Shown here piece after piece: positions 44,945-54,849 of a DNA stretch of 64,000 bases; the stretch's first letter is position 1; each line of letters starts with the position of its first letter. Both the position numbers and the translations under genes were made by a program. This DNA is from Diploptera punctata (Eukaryota > Arthropoda > Insecta > Blattodea > Blaberidae): NCBI GenBank assembly GCA_030220185.1, contig JASPKZ010008351.1, forward strand, positions 1,116,001 through 1,180,000, read 5' to 3'. Under the pieces are notes generated by a model. The model ran no database searches, was not told the origin of the DNA, and worked only from the letters and a program-made list of their open reading frames with translations.

Positions 44945-45417
44945 GAATTTTTAACTTTTTTGGTATCTGAATCGTTTCCTTCTACAGGGGCATAAATTCC
45001 AATTATATTCAAATTATGTCCTAAAATTTTTATTCTAACTGTTACAATTTTTGGGGAAATCCATTGGTAATATAAAATGTTGTGTTGCAAATTTTTCCTT
45101 ATTAAAATTGCGACTCCTGATGATGCCCAGTTCTCTGCTGGAACTCCAGAATAAATCATTACATATTTTCCTAATTCTTCTGATCCTTTGTTCTTCTTTT
45201 TTGTTTCCGAAATAATGGCAATGTCAATTTTTCTTTTGTCTAACTCTACTTCTAACTCTTCTTCTTTATGTGTTATTCCTCTCACATTCCATGTTGCAAC
45301 TTTGAGATCCTTAATCATTAACCTATTTCTTGCTTTGTCATCATCAGTGTGATCATTCCAGTCTTTGCTTAAGTTTCTTCGAGTAGTAGGAAGTCCCCTG
45401 GGTTGGTTACCAACCAT
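44945..45417 (-). pseudogene. LINE-B endonuclease domain, N-terminal half
   Basis: Shows KVATWNVRGI (first strand and asparagine of APE-type endonucleases), IDIAIISETKKK (the E-T-K metal-site box), SSGVAILIRK and LNIIGIYAPVEG. The sequence then drops out of frame into the connector. The GDFN and SDH catalytic boxes expected ~80-120 residues later are missing, consistent with an internal deletion near 44945. Confidence 0.8.
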
Positions 45418-45620
45418 CCGCAGAGCAAGACTAGTGGTAGGGCTGCTACCTTATAGCCTCTAGTCAGGCGTTCAAAATATGGAATTTCCTCCATATTCGA
45501 TGGAACGGTTATACCGCCGTGACTCGGTCCCCATTACCTCGTTAGTTAAAAGCAGGGTGTACCACGTGCAGGTGAGGTTGAGAATTAGGTAGGAGAGGTT
45601 ATAGAATGCACATCACTACC
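45418..45620 (-). repeat. Probable 5' leader of the LINE-B copy
   Basis: GC-richer sequence directly upstream of the endonuclease frame, including AGAGGCTATAAGGTAGCAGC on the minus strand. Partial similarity to 18509-18715 suggests a shared leader. Confidence 0.45.
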
Positions 45621-45719
45621 TCTTATATATATATAGGCTATATATGGTATGATAAGAAAAATAAATGCCTTATCATACCATATTAAGCTTGCATTGCTCA
45701 GTGTTAAACATTTAATTAT

Positions 45720-45720
<1 letters not shown>

Positions 45721-45766
<46 letters not shown>
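45721..45766. repeat. (TA)n microsatellite
   Basis: About 22 uninterrupted TA units, adjoining a decayed LINE-A. Confidence 0.95.
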
Positions 45767-45767
<1 letters not shown>

Positions 45768-46162
45768 GGTTATTCTTCCAATTATACTGTATGGAAGGGA
45801 AACATGCCTTATTTTACGATAGGTGCAAAGATTATTAGTATATAAGATTAGGATTCTTTTATTTACTCAAGAGAAACGAACACACAAGTTACCGGAGAAA
45901 ACTGCATAATAGTGAATAAAACGATCTTTATGGAAAACCAGTTAACTCTCATAAACTGCGATGTGCAGAACAGGGACGAAAGGGGAATGAATGAGAACAG
46001 ACAAAGATAGATCAAGAATTAGATGGTAGAATAACATTAACCATGATGTGGGATGTTAATTACATAAGCAGGGAATTACTGGAAAACATTACATCAAGAT
46101 AGGGTTAATGGAGAGCTTATGTCCGCGCGAACTGATCTTTCAGTTCGATTGTACCAATGATT
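45767..46162 (+). pseudogene. LINE-A, highly decayed
   Basis: Nucleotide-level resemblance to LINE-A continues throughout (TATGGAAGGGAAACATG, GAACAGACA-type, ATAACATTAACCATGATG, GAGAGCTTATGTCCGCGCG, TTCGATTGTACCAATGA) with many indels and no usable frame. This is the oldest-looking LINE-A in the window. Confidence 0.65.
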
Positions 46163-46299
46163 TTCATCAAATGCTTGCAGCTTTACTAGGGAATTATAGG
46201 TGTAGTAGCTTCCCGTTGCTTTCTACACCGGTGAAGGACAATGATGGCCGGATGATTTTCGAGGACCGTTGGGCCCTAAGCTCCCTGATATTTATCTTA
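46163..46299 (-). mobile_element. SINE-C1, tail half (split copy)
   Basis: Minus-strand type 1 tail (inverse of GAATTATAGGTG and of TTTCTACACCGGTGAAGG) and the start of the body, interrupted at 46299 by a SINE-D. Confidence 0.85.
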
Positions 46300-46616
46300 T
46301 TATTCCATGGCGCGACAGGCCTAGAAGGCATTAGCCTCACATCCACATGTGCCAATCGCAGAGGTACATGATCATCTAGCCAGTGTAGGGGTGACATGTA
46401 GTCAGCTTGTCGAGTCCCCCAGCCGTTATAGCTCAACCTGGAACTGCTACTTATTGTAGCTATCCAAATGCCTCAAGATGCTGGGTGGGCACCAGTCCAA
46501 TGCTGACCGAAATACCATGAGAAAATTTCTTCCTCCATGGAGACTCGAACCAGCGCAAGTCCCGTAGCTCTGCGCTAAGGCTTTCCTGCCTTAACCACTC
46601 GGCTACGGCGCGGGAC
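46300..46616 (-). mobile_element. SINE-D inserted in SINE-C, with target-site duplication
   Basis: A full SINE-D on the minus strand. The head reads GTCCCGCGCCGTAGCCGAG, TGGTTAAGGC and GCTGGTTCGAGTCTCC. The long spacer between the boxes recalls a class II (Leu/Ser-type) tRNA. GATATTTATCTTA (46287-46299) and GACATTTATCTTA (46617-46629) flank it with one mismatch, giving a 13-bp target duplication within SINE-C. Confidence 0.9.
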
Positions 46617-46749
46617 GACATTTATCTTACAGGTGAGGAAAAACTCCGAAAAAAATAACTCACCTAGGAGCTTGTCTCGATCGGGAATCGAACACGGACC
46701 CGCTGCGTGACAAGGCATCACGCTGCCTCGAGACCAAAGCGGTGGACCA
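46617..46749 (-). mobile_element. SINE-C1, head half (split copy)
   Basis: The minus-strand body and tRNA-like head (inverse of GGGAATCGAACACGGACCC and of GACCAAAGCGGTGGACC) of the same SINE-C1 that stops at 46299. Confidence 0.85.
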
Positions 46750-46763
46750 TCATTATGTAGCCT

Positions 46764-47172
46764 AAGGAGATTACGAGTTTTTGAGAATAAAGTTCTTAGG
46801 AAAATGTTTGGACCAAAGAGAGATGAACAGATAGGTGAATGGAGAAGACTACATAACAATGAACTACATGGTCTTTATAGGAAGCCGGATATAATAAGAA
46901 CAGTTAAGTTTCGTAGACTGCGATGGGCAGGACATGTCGCACGTATGGGGAATGAAAGACGTGCATGGAAACTTCTTATAGGAAAGCCAGAAGGAAGACG
47001 TCCAATTGGTAAACCAAGAATGAGGTGGGAGAACAACATTAACTATGATTTTGAGGGAAGTAGATTATACAGGGAATGATTGGAAAGCATTAGCTCAGGA
47101 TAGGGATGTATGGAGAGCTTATGTCCGCGCGGCCATGAACCTACGGGTTCGATAGTGCCAGTGAGTAAGTAA
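46764..47172 (+). pseudogene. LINE-A C-terminal fragment and 3' end
   Basis: Starts at LRVFENKVLRKMFGPKRDEQ and gives EWRRLHNNELHGLYRKPDII, RLRWAGHVARMGNERRAWKL and RRPIGKPRMRWENNINYD. A one-base shift near 47050 follows, then the terminus GATAGTGCCAGTGAGTAAG. The upstream part is missing; it abuts the SINE-C1 head. Confidence 0.85.
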
Positions 47173-47259
47173 GTATTACATTCTCCAAATTGAAAAAAAA
47201 AAATCAGCTATAGCGGCGGGGGAAACTCCGACATACAGACCTTATGTGAGCCCTGTACT

Positions 47260-47326
47260 GACTTGATGATATACCAACTCTATGATTGACACATGTGGGA
47301 TGTGAGGTAAGCAGCCGACTAGTAGG
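47260..47326 (+). repeat. SINE-D 3' fragment
   Basis: Matches SINE-D: TATGATTGACACATGTGGGA, TGTGAGGTAAGCAGCCG. Only ~65 bp remain. Confidence 0.6.
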
Positions 47327-48064
47327 CAAACACACATATATATCATATTCAACATTTTATTATTTGACTTATTGTTCTTATTTTTGTATTACAGCTATGA
47401 ATGTGTTAAAATCCTTAGTAAATATAGCAGATAATAAAGCCATCATTAAAATATGTGGACTAATTGTCTCAAAAGCCTGGGACTATTGACATATCTCACT
47501 GTTATTATTATTCTTATACAATTTTATGTTGTTACTGTAATGTTGCTCATTAAAGGAAGGCTCTATTTGCCCTCTATTTATAGTATGACCTGTTTAGAGC
47601 CCACTTGACCACTCGTTCACTATCAACGTTTGACAATTCCATATGTCGGATTATAAGAGTTCATAAAACATCCGCATGAGGCTATTCTGCAGTACAAACG
47701 AGTAAGCAGCAGGAAGTGCCATATGAGCTTTATCAGAGAAAAAGAAACTGCAGGTCTGGTTGTCATAGTAAATGCGTGGGAATAGGCTTCTGCAGATCGC
47801 TGCTTCTTTATTCAGTAACAGGTCAGAGGGGAAGAAAAATGTCAGGCTATCTTTCATACCCAAACATGACACAAAGCCTTCAACTTTTTTTCAAGAAATT
47901 TTAAATCCTTATAGGAGATCGAGAATATCGATATGTAGGGGAGAAAATATAAAGAATCGCAGGTGTTTCGTCAAATAACTTGACATTTTGTTCAGTTATT
48001 ATATAATTCATATTGAATTATTTGGAAGTTTACTTTTTATTATATGTGCAATCAGTTGTCAACA
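47327..48064. other. Non-coding stretch
   Basis: No supported feature; a 67-residue frame at 47286-47489 has no recognisable domain. Confidence 0.4.
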
Positions 48065-48289
48065 ACATATCAGAAATGGAGTTTGAAAATCAACAAAAAT
48101 AAAACAGAGTTATTTAATAAATGACCCAGATGAATTATATATTGATGGGGTAAAGATAAAGAAGAGCGATAGTTTCTGTTATTTGGGATCAATTATAGAG
48201 AAAGATGGAACATCAAATAAAGAAATAGCAAAAAGGATTAATAATGGAAGAAAGACCATAGGAATGTTAAACTCTATACTATAAATGGT
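48065..48289 (+). pseudogene. LINE-C fragment, first part
   Basis: Shows KWSLKINKNKTE, then SFCYLGSIIEKDGTSNKEIA and KRINNGRKTIGMLNSIL. This is the end of the reverse transcriptase and the following region. It is cut by SINE-F and continues near 48500. Confidence 0.7.
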
Positions 48290-48498
48290 TCGTCGCCGTG
48301 GCGTAGTCGGTAGAGTCCCTACCTTCCACTCCGGCGACCCGGGTTCGTTTCCCGGCGGGGTAGGGGATTTTAAATCTCCACCTTGGGTCTGGGTGTGTGT
48401 CCTGTCTTGTGTTGGTATGTGTCAATAAGATAAAAAGCTTAACAAAGGTAAAACAAAAAGGAAGAACAGTGTAAACTTAAGAAAACGAGAAAGAAAAA
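48290..48498 (+). mobile_element. SINE-F inserted in LINE-C
   Basis: tRNA-like head GTCGCCGTGGCGTAGTCGGT, AGAGTCCC, CCGGGTTCGTTTCCCGGCGG, then CCTTGGGTCTGGGTGTGTGT and an A-rich tail with AACAAAGGTAAAAC. It interrupts the LINE between ...MLNSIL and the WSKN-type codons. A short AAATGG on each side may be the target duplication but is weak. Confidence 0.7.
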
Positions 48499-48945
48499 AA
48501 ATGGAGCTAAAACATCACTAACAGAACAAAACAACTAATTTATAAATCCATACTAGAAAGTATAAAGTTATATGGACCGAAAGTTTGGACAATGACAACA
48601 TGTCAACAGAATAACTTCAATTGAAATGGATTTTTGGAAAAGAACTGCCAGAAAGTCTCGACTGGAAAAAATTAGAAATACAGAAATGAATGCAGAAAGA
48701 AATATAATGGATAGGATTGAACACAAAAGGCTAAAATGGTATGGACACGTAAGAAGAATGCAGAATGGAAGACTGCCAAAGGCCGTCTATGCATGGAAAA
48801 TTGAAAGAAGGAACAGAAAAGGAAGACCAAGGACAACCTGGAAGAACAACATTCAAAATTCAATGAGGAAATTTGGTGTAACAGATGAAGACACAGAGGA
48901 CAGAGAACGATGGAGAACTTTAATTAGAGGAATTTCGTGAATGTT
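48499..48945 (+). pseudogene. LINE-C fragment, second part to C-terminus
   Basis: Continues with TKQLIYKSILESIKLYG, then the frame 48626-48940: MDFWKRTARKSRLEKIRNTE, HKRLKWYGHVRRMQNGRLPK, RNRKGRPRTTW and DTEDRERWRTLIRGIS with a natural stop. Order and length match other LINE-C copies at 19.5 and 31.7 kb. Confidence 0.8.
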
Positions 48946-49409
48946 TGTTGCAAACTGATAGTCTATAAGTCCGTAGTCATCTATATTTATTTACTTATTT
49001 TTAATTAATGTTAATTATCAAGGTTGGTTGGAGAAAACCCTCAATGACGAGCAAAATTCTCAAAATCAATTACTTTTTTTAAATATTTGAATAATAATGT
49101 TGCTAAAGCAGAACATTGTTGAGTTCAAAAGTGAACTTTTAAAGTATTATAAAACTAGAGATGCATACGGCTACGCTGAAGTAATATAAGAAACGCATTA
49201 AGTAGCCTATAAAAGATGGAAGTGCACAGATTTTAAATTTGAACTATTTTGAGCAAATATAATCAATATAAATATTTAGAGCTGCAGGTAGGATTTTCTC
49301 GGAAAAATAAGAAAGTATACTACAAACAATTCGTGTATTACTTTATAATACGCACAGATACGAGTTTCAGGATTCGACATTTTTAAAACTGGCGAACTCC
49401 TTTCCCCTG
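48946..49409. other. Non-coding stretch
   Basis: No supported feature. Confidence 0.4.
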
Positions 49410-49587
49410 CTGTCGACTTTGCCTCTAACGGAAATGAGTACCAGACGCTTGTTCTGGGGATAAAGGCAGTCGTCACATAGGACTGAGAACCTGGCTGATA
49501 TCTCTGGCCCATTGTCTGCAAAGTGGGAGCCTTAACCTAACTTTCTCAAGGGCATCCTATCTACTGTTAGGGAATCACTTTACTTAA
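49410..49587 (+). mobile_element. SINE-B fragment, diverged
   Basis: SINE-B body without the tRNA-like head: GTCGACTTTGCCTCTAACGG, ATGAGTACCAGACGCTTGTT, GTGGGAGCCTTAACCTAAC, AATCACTTTACTTAATAATG. Confidence 0.8.
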
Positions 49588-49905
49588 TAATGAAACTAAA
49601 CTACTTTTCCCTTCAATATTTTTCGATAACGTAAGGAATGTGCGTCTGCAGTTACATCAATTGCCCTTACGTATATTAGTAATGTGTGTTCATTTCATCC
49701 CGTCTCTTTTAAATTTAATATATGCTCAAACTAACCTACAATTATTTTCTGTCACTTTCACTTATACATGACCATTGTAAGAACTGTAGATGAAATAAAC
49801 ATACCTCCATCATAGACACAAATGCACATATAAATTCATTTTGCATATTTGTATCAGGTAACATAGAACATATATATATATATATATATATAGGCCTATA
49901 TAGAT
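49588..49905. other. Non-coding with (TA)n
   Basis: A (TA)n run at 49868-49892 precedes a foldback element. There is nothing else. Confidence 0.5.
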
Positions 49906-50098
49906 TTAAGTTTTCTTGGGTTTTCTGTGTCATGGATTCAAGGTCGGCCTCTGGCCACTGATTCCGACGTTTCGGCATGATCCCACATGCCATTATTAAG
50001 GAATGATTAGCATGTGGGATCATACCGAAACATCGGAATCAGTGGCCAGAGGCCGATCTTGAATCCATGACGTGGAAAACCCAAGAAAAATGTCTTAA
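49906..50098. mobile_element. Foldback element with ~85-bp arms
   Basis: The left arm 49906-49990 and right arm 50010-50098 are inverted copies with few mismatches, separated by a 19-nt loop. Arms share CTCTGGCCACTGATTCCGA and its inverse TCGGAATCAGTGGCCAGAG, and the outer TTTTCTTGGGTTTTC / GAAAACCCAAGAAAA. It is MITE-like and non-coding, inserted next to a TA-rich run. Confidence 0.85.
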
Positions 50099-50214
50099 TC
50101 ATACTTATATCCACCAAAATCTACAATATAACATATATTCATACAAACATAATTCATACAAAATCAGCTTTATTAACAGCAAACTAAAATAAGAATTCGT
50201 ACCTAGATTTATAA

Positions 50215-50265
50215 CTAACTGGTGTGATCGACCCCGGAGATTCATGGCCGCGCAGACAATCCGTA
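50215..50265 (-). pseudogene. LINE-A 3'-end relic
   Basis: CTGGTGTGATCGACCCCGG and ATTCATGGCCGCGCAGACA resemble the inverse LINE-A terminus (CTGGCACTATCGAACCCG, TTCATGGCCGCGCGGACA). Only ~50 bp remain, with several mismatches. Confidence 0.55.
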
Positions 50266-50354
50266 TTATATCCTTTCTTTATGTGAGTGACATGTTTCTC
50301 ATCCTTATAGTATAACTTGATGTATCCTACAATATAAATAAGTAGCGTGTGTGT

Positions 50355-50720
50355 TTTTTTATAATGCCATCCACTGCATTCTCGTATTTCGGGTTTGCGC
50401 CGTGTGCGAATTTAATGGCATTAATGTGGTCTATTTTCTATTTACGCACCACTTCGATCGATCACTTTACGTAGATTATGTATTCTTATCATTTAATTAT
50501 ATTGTGTATAGAGATGAGTGTAGGAGGAATGTATGTTTATGAATTAGTGTAGTATAGAGGTATTGTATGAGGAACGGTGATGAAGAGAAGGGAGAAGGTG
50601 AAACCCGGCGCCGGCACGTTGCCTACTCCTGTCGAAAAAACTCAAGGGTACCGCCAGGCTTAACGTCCTCATCCGATGCTATCAACAGTACAACATGCCT
50701 TCTCAACATTTCTACTGCGC
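50355..50720. repeat. Dispersed-repeat-like block
   Basis: Contains GAAACCCGGCGCCGGCACG, TTGCCTACTCCTGTCG and GCTTAACGTCCTCATCCGA, phrases I recall from a widespread arthropod repeat. The upstream part (50400-50460) is distantly similar to 4590-4660. No coding capacity. Confidence 0.4.
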
Positions 50721-50855
50721 AGCGATTTTCAGTTTAATGCAGGAATCTAGTGCACAATGTACTGATTACAAATTTGTACACCACTCCCTCATAGCCACGA
50801 GATAGAAAATTTTACAATAAAATAAATCAAATGTATTGTATCAAAATAGACAACG

Positions 50856-50955
50856 GGTCGCTTCTGTGCTCCAACATGTCTGAACTGGCGCTTTAGTGTT
50901 CAAAGTTCGATTACCGGCTGCACCATATAAATGTTTCTTTGTTATCGGGTCTAGG
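50856..50955 (+). repeat. Possible tRNA-like head upstream of LINE-F
   Basis: GTTCAAAGTTCGATTACCGG followed by CTGCACC resembles a B box and tRNA 3' end. An A-box counterpart is unconvincing. Weak call. Confidence 0.25.
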
Positions 50956-50959
50956 AAAT

Positions 50960-51450
50960 TCATCAACAGCCTTATTTGCTTCCAAAAGCGAGTTGCACTA
51001 AAATGGATACCATCAGACTGTGAGATAGCAGGAAATGAAGCTGCAGATCTTCTTGCAAAACGAGGCACTCAAATTCTACAAGCACCCATGAAAGAAATTC
51101 CTTACCATAGATTTGCCACTGCTATCCACGCCAAGATAAAATCTGAATACCGCCTGGCATTGTTAGAAAGGACCAAAGAAAGCCAATGGAGAAATAAAAT
51201 TGTTTCTGAAGTACCAGATTGGCCACTAAAAGAAGCTGTCGCAAAATTTCGGATTGCAACAGGACATGACTGTCTCGCTACCCACCTTCATCGTCTGGGA
51301 ATATTGAACAGTCCTCTCTGTATGCTGTGCAGGACTGGTGCCAATATGGATTCTGCTCACTTAACCCACTGTTCTGCACTAACAACAGCTACACTCCATC
51401 AACGCTACTCGGAGGCAAGAGGGAAAATGATCTCACTGCAAACCTCCTAA
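50960..51450 (+). pseudogene. LINE-F: RNase H domain and zinc-knuckle C-terminus
   Basis: The frame 50896-51450 contains ALKWIPSDCEIAGNEAADLL (the H-x-G-I-x-GNE-x-AD box of RNase H, with the catalytic histidine replaced: SDC for SHC), then LLAKRG. Further on it has AKFRIATGHDCLATHLHRLG, SPLCMLCRTGANMDSAHLTH and a final cysteine, the C-x2-C-x-H-x-C knuckle typical after RNase H. This is the C-terminal part of a non-LTR element of an RNase H-bearing clade (I/Jockey/R1-like), unlike the RTE-like families elsewhere in the window. The endonuclease and reverse transcriptase are missing. No stops interrupt it. Confidence 0.8.
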
Positions 51451-52632
51451 TCTACTTAAGATTATTCTATTTATATTTTTATAGTGTTTTTATGTTATTG
51501 TTTCTATTGTGTATAGTTGTTATAAATAAGTTAATAAGGTCTGTCATTTGGGTAAATGATCTGTATTTCAAGTTCCCTGCATTAAATAAATTGTTATCGG
51601 GTCTGAAAGAGGTCATCTCAACCTCGTGAAGGCAACTGAGTAGCTATTTTATAAGTACGAAAATTCAGTTAATAAAAATCAAATCAAGTTTGTGAAATTG
51701 TATCCCTCTTTTCACGTGATTCCCTCTACTTTCAAATATTACTCAGTGATAGCAAAGTAACTTCTGTCGGCGTTGGTATTTTACAGCTTTCGTTTCACGG
51801 ATTTTTTTAAATACACGCCAATTTATTTAACGGATTAATCTAATAATAATTTTAGTGAATTTTTAATCTCAATTTATGTAAGAAAGTATATCGAAACTTC
51901 AGGGATAATGTTAAGGCTCAAAATGTGAGAAAAATATAGAAAAAAGTCTAAAATTTAAAACTGTAATAAATGAGCAGAATTTGAAAATGTTCCAAAGTGA
52001 ATAATGGTTTGTGGAAGGACAATGTAGAACAAGCTTTCGGAGACTCCAATTAACTGGAGAAATACGATTTTCCTGGGGGGGTGGAGACCATTTTAGTGTC
52101 GCCTCACCATTCATTCGAAATTAATGTCTCTAGCGTCGCATTGGAATTCAATACCTAAAGCGCTCTTCATCCAAAACTTTTAAAAACTTTCACCGGTGGA
52201 ACATTCTAAGAGAGAAAAAAAGGCCCCTTCTTATTCTCTACATATTTCAAAACTGGTGTTCACAAAAACAGAAATTCTACCAATTTTCATTTTGCAATTA
52301 AGAACATCAATATATTTTTTTCCTCACTGGCTTAAGACTGTCTAGGGAACCCGATATGCTGACCACATTATTTCAAGTTTCAAGATTAAATATTTATTTG
52401 TATTCTTTTAACTAGGCTCTTGGCCTATTTCGTCCATCATAGAGAGGATGATTCATTAGAAGCTGAAGTGAGTCTTTCCTTCCATCATTTTTTCGGTCTT
52501 GCGACATCTCTTTTGCCTCTTGGATACAAATCACAAACTGTTCTAATTATCTTGTATTATTGGTTCTAACTAAATGAGCGTTTGTTTTTATAGTTTCTTT
52601 ACAATTTTTTGAGGTCCATTATATTGTAGTCA
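51451..52632. other. Non-coding stretch; may include LINE-F 3' UTR
   Basis: The sequence after the LINE-F stop is AT-rich, with possible AATAAA-type signals near 51585 and 51670. It may be its untranslated end. Beyond ~51700 I see nothing supported. Confidence 0.35.
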
Positions 52633-52925
52633 ACCGCTGTGGTCTCGAGGTAGCGTGCTACCTTGTCACTCAGCGGGCCCGGGTTCGATTCCCAGTCGGG
52701 ATAGGCTTCTGGCTGAGGTTTCTTCAGGGTTTTTCCTCACCTGTAAGACAAATGTCAGGAAGCTTAAGGCCCAACAGTCTCCGAAAATCATCCAGCCATC
52801 ATCATCATCCTTATCATCATCCTTCACTGGTGTGGAAAGCAACGGGAAGCTATCACACCTTCAATTCCCTAGTAAAGCTGATAAGCATAGCATGCCCTCG
52901 GACAGAATTACTATGGCTGTATTAT
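52633..52925 (+). mobile_element. SINE-C1, full length
   Basis: Head AACCGCTGTGGTCTCGAGG, GTAGCGTGCTACCTTGTCAC, CCCGGGTTCGATTCCCAG; body CCTCACCTGTAAGACAAATG; tail CTGGTGTGGAAAGCAACGG ending AGAATTACTATGGCTG. Confidence 0.85.
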
Positions 52926-53610
52926 TATGTATGTATTGTCTCACATCTCCGTTTCTCGGTCTGTCTAATTTAGTATCACTTACTAAGGCTCATAGCGTAT
53001 TCATTTCTGTTATATTCATATTTTATTGCGTCTATTTTTGTCTTTACCTGAGCTTCAACACCATATGAATCGCTTCATAAAGAAAGGGCTTCAGCGACTT
53101 CCCCCCCCCCGAAATTGAGTTAACCCTGAACTTGTTATCTTGAAAGTTAATTACATAATTTTATAAAGATAGGAAATCGGTCGAACATTTCCTTTATTGT
53201 GATATTATGTTAGCGTTTTGTAAAGAAAATACGTCGTTCTGGACTGAATCCCTACTTTTATGAAATATACATAAAGGTGCTAAGTGTTCGTCAATCAGCG
53301 CCTTTCTGTATTTCTTTTGTTCCATTGTTTTCAGGTGATTTGACTCTGTAACTGCTTCGATATTTTACACTGAAGTATCGCAGCTGTAAAACTAAATGTT
53401 TTATCGTTCCCGATGTGACAGTAATGAATGACGATTGTGTTGAACATGACGAATCAGAAGGAAGACGAAAGTCTGATCAATCACTCGGGAAGCAGAATGT
53501 GAGAAAACAACGTCAAACCAAAGGCTTGGAGTAGGCTACATCAATAAAAGGGTCAACTGTACCAGCAAAAACTTCAATTCCATACTAGTTAACTCCAACC
53601 GAGTGCCAAC
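52926..53610. other. Non-coding stretch
   Basis: No supported feature; a pure C run (10 bases) at 53100-53110. Confidence 0.4.
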
Positions 53611-53628
53611 ATTTTTTTTCCTCCAATA

Positions 53629-53805
53629 GACTCAGTGTACCCAGCAGGAAATATACCGATTAAGAAGGATAACCTTGATGATCTAAAGAAACTGGTCAAG
53701 TATATATCTGAGGAGTATCAGGAGTACTTCGTGGATGTGACTTACTGGCCTATTATGATAGAAGGAGAGGACAATGAAGATGGGCACTGCAGCTGGACAC
53801 TATAG
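53629..53805 (+). pseudogene. Possible terminal exon or transposase C-terminal fragment
   Basis: A pyrimidine tract and AG (TTTTTTTTCCTCCAATAG, ending at ~53629) look like a 3' splice acceptor. An open frame follows: SVYPAGNIPIKKDNLDDLKK, then LVKYISEEYQEYF and a stop after GHCSWTL. The pattern (P-I-x-x-x-K-x-x-D-L-x-x-L, followed by a proline/glutamate and aromatic-rich Y-x-x-F/Y end) recalls C-terminal exons of transposon-encoded proteins seen repeatedly in insects. I cannot name the family. It could instead be an exon of a real gene. Confidence 0.35.
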
Positions 53806-53858
53806 TTTTGTCTCATTTCAGTACCAGTTCTCTATCTTAAGATTAAGTATTAAGTTAT

Positions 53859-54090
53859 ATTTCCGTGGCGCATGCGGTTGGACGATCACCTCTCACCGCT
53901 GGGGACCCGTGATCGAATCTCGGTCATTCCATGTGGGTTTCGTGGTGGACGAAACGGAGCTCGGGCAGGTTTTTCTCGGGGTTTCTCCCGTTTTCCCCTG
54001 CCATAATTTCATTCCACCACTTTCTATATACTCATCCATTTCATTTAATTTCTGTCATGGTGTGGTTGGCCGGCACCCTTGTCATTCACA
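53859..54090 (+). mobile_element. SINE-I
   Basis: tRNA-like head TCCGTGGCGCATGCGGTTGG, CTCACCGCTGGGGACCCG, GATCGAATCTCGGTC; body GGAGCTCGGGCAGGTTTTTC, CCCGTTTTCCCCTGCC, TTTCATTCCACC-type; end GTTGGCCGGCACCC. It is the only copy here, but the layout matches an arthropod SINE I recall with the same body phrases. A (TA)n run follows. Confidence 0.65.
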
Positions 54091-54092
54091 TA

Positions 54093-54123
<31 letters not shown>
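54091..54123. repeat. (TA)n microsatellite
   Basis: About 15 units between SINE-I and SINE-C1. Confidence 0.95.
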
Positions 54124-54127
<4 letters not shown>

Positions 54128-54462
54128 ACCGCTGTGGTCTCGAGGTAGGCGTGCTGCCTTGTCACGCAGTGGGCCCGGGTTCGATCCCCGGTCGTTGCAG
54201 TTTTTCTGGGTGAGGTTTCTATCGGGGTTTTTCCTCACCTGTAAGACAAATGTCAGGAAAACATTAAGGCCCAAACGGTCCCCGAAATCATATGGCCATC
54301 ATCAGTATCATCATCCTTATCATCATCATCCTTCACAGGTGTGGAAAGCAACGGGAAGCTACCACACCTACAATTCCCTAGTAAAACTGCAAGCATAGCA
54401 TGAAAATGCTATGATTGCAGTGAAGGACCTGCCTTCGGGCAGAATTACTATAGATGGATGGA
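54124..54462 (+). mobile_element. SINE-C1, full length
   Basis: Reference-quality copy of type 1: head CCACCGCTGTGGTCTCGAGG, CGTGCTGCCTTGTCACGC, CCCGGGTTCGATCCCCGG; body; ATC-rich tail with CAGGTGTGGAAAGCAACGG; end AGAATTACTATAGATGGATG. TA repeats follow at 54464-54478. Confidence 0.9.
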
Positions 54463-54478
54463 GATATATATATATATA

Positions 54479-54849
54479 GGGTTTCATCTCATCTCATCCC
54501 TCGACCCAACCCTGAGTTGGACACGAGTTGATATTTTTTATAATAGGTTATATTACTAAAAACAACATTATGAACAAATAAAGACTGTACAGAAACTCTG
54601 AGTTGCTAGAGATATTAAATAATAAAGTTACTCAATATTGTAAACCTGTTTTATAAAGAAAGTGTACAAACCAGCACATACATGATACAAACAGAACTTA
54701 TTTATAGCTCAAGAAATCAAGATGTTCACTGTATTTCGACGTTAATTAGCTTTTCTATTAATTCTAACCCAATATAAAATATCAGATTCATGATCTGAAA
54801 CAATTTTAATAGATCACGCCATAGCATGATTGTATAAGGAAACGTGGTA
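54479..54849. other. Non-coding stretch
   Basis: No supported feature. Confidence 0.4.

Larger units (their letters stand above)
42928..45417 (-). pseudogene. LINE-B, nearly complete ORF2 (endonuclease, RT, C-terminus)
   Basis: The most complete retrotransposon in the window, on the minus strand. Domains in order: the N-terminal half of an AP-type endonuclease (44945-45417), a basic connector (44421-44939), reverse transcriptase (43495-44400), and a C-terminal region (42980-43522) with YLGSVF, KYGSEIWILNK and GRPKHRWKD. An (ATGATG)n tail lies at 42928-42939. Frames break near 44940, between about 44160 and 44420, and at the 43500 T-run. The endonuclease C-half is deleted, so the copy cannot transpose on its own. 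Layout and tail match RTE-like LINEs; the clade is inference. Confidence 0.85.

Noticed and set aside
50960..51450. A host RNase H gene
   Set aside because: The RNase H box is followed by a C-x2-C-x-H-x-C knuckle in the order used by non-LTR elements, and the catalytic histidine is replaced; it is a retrotransposon end.
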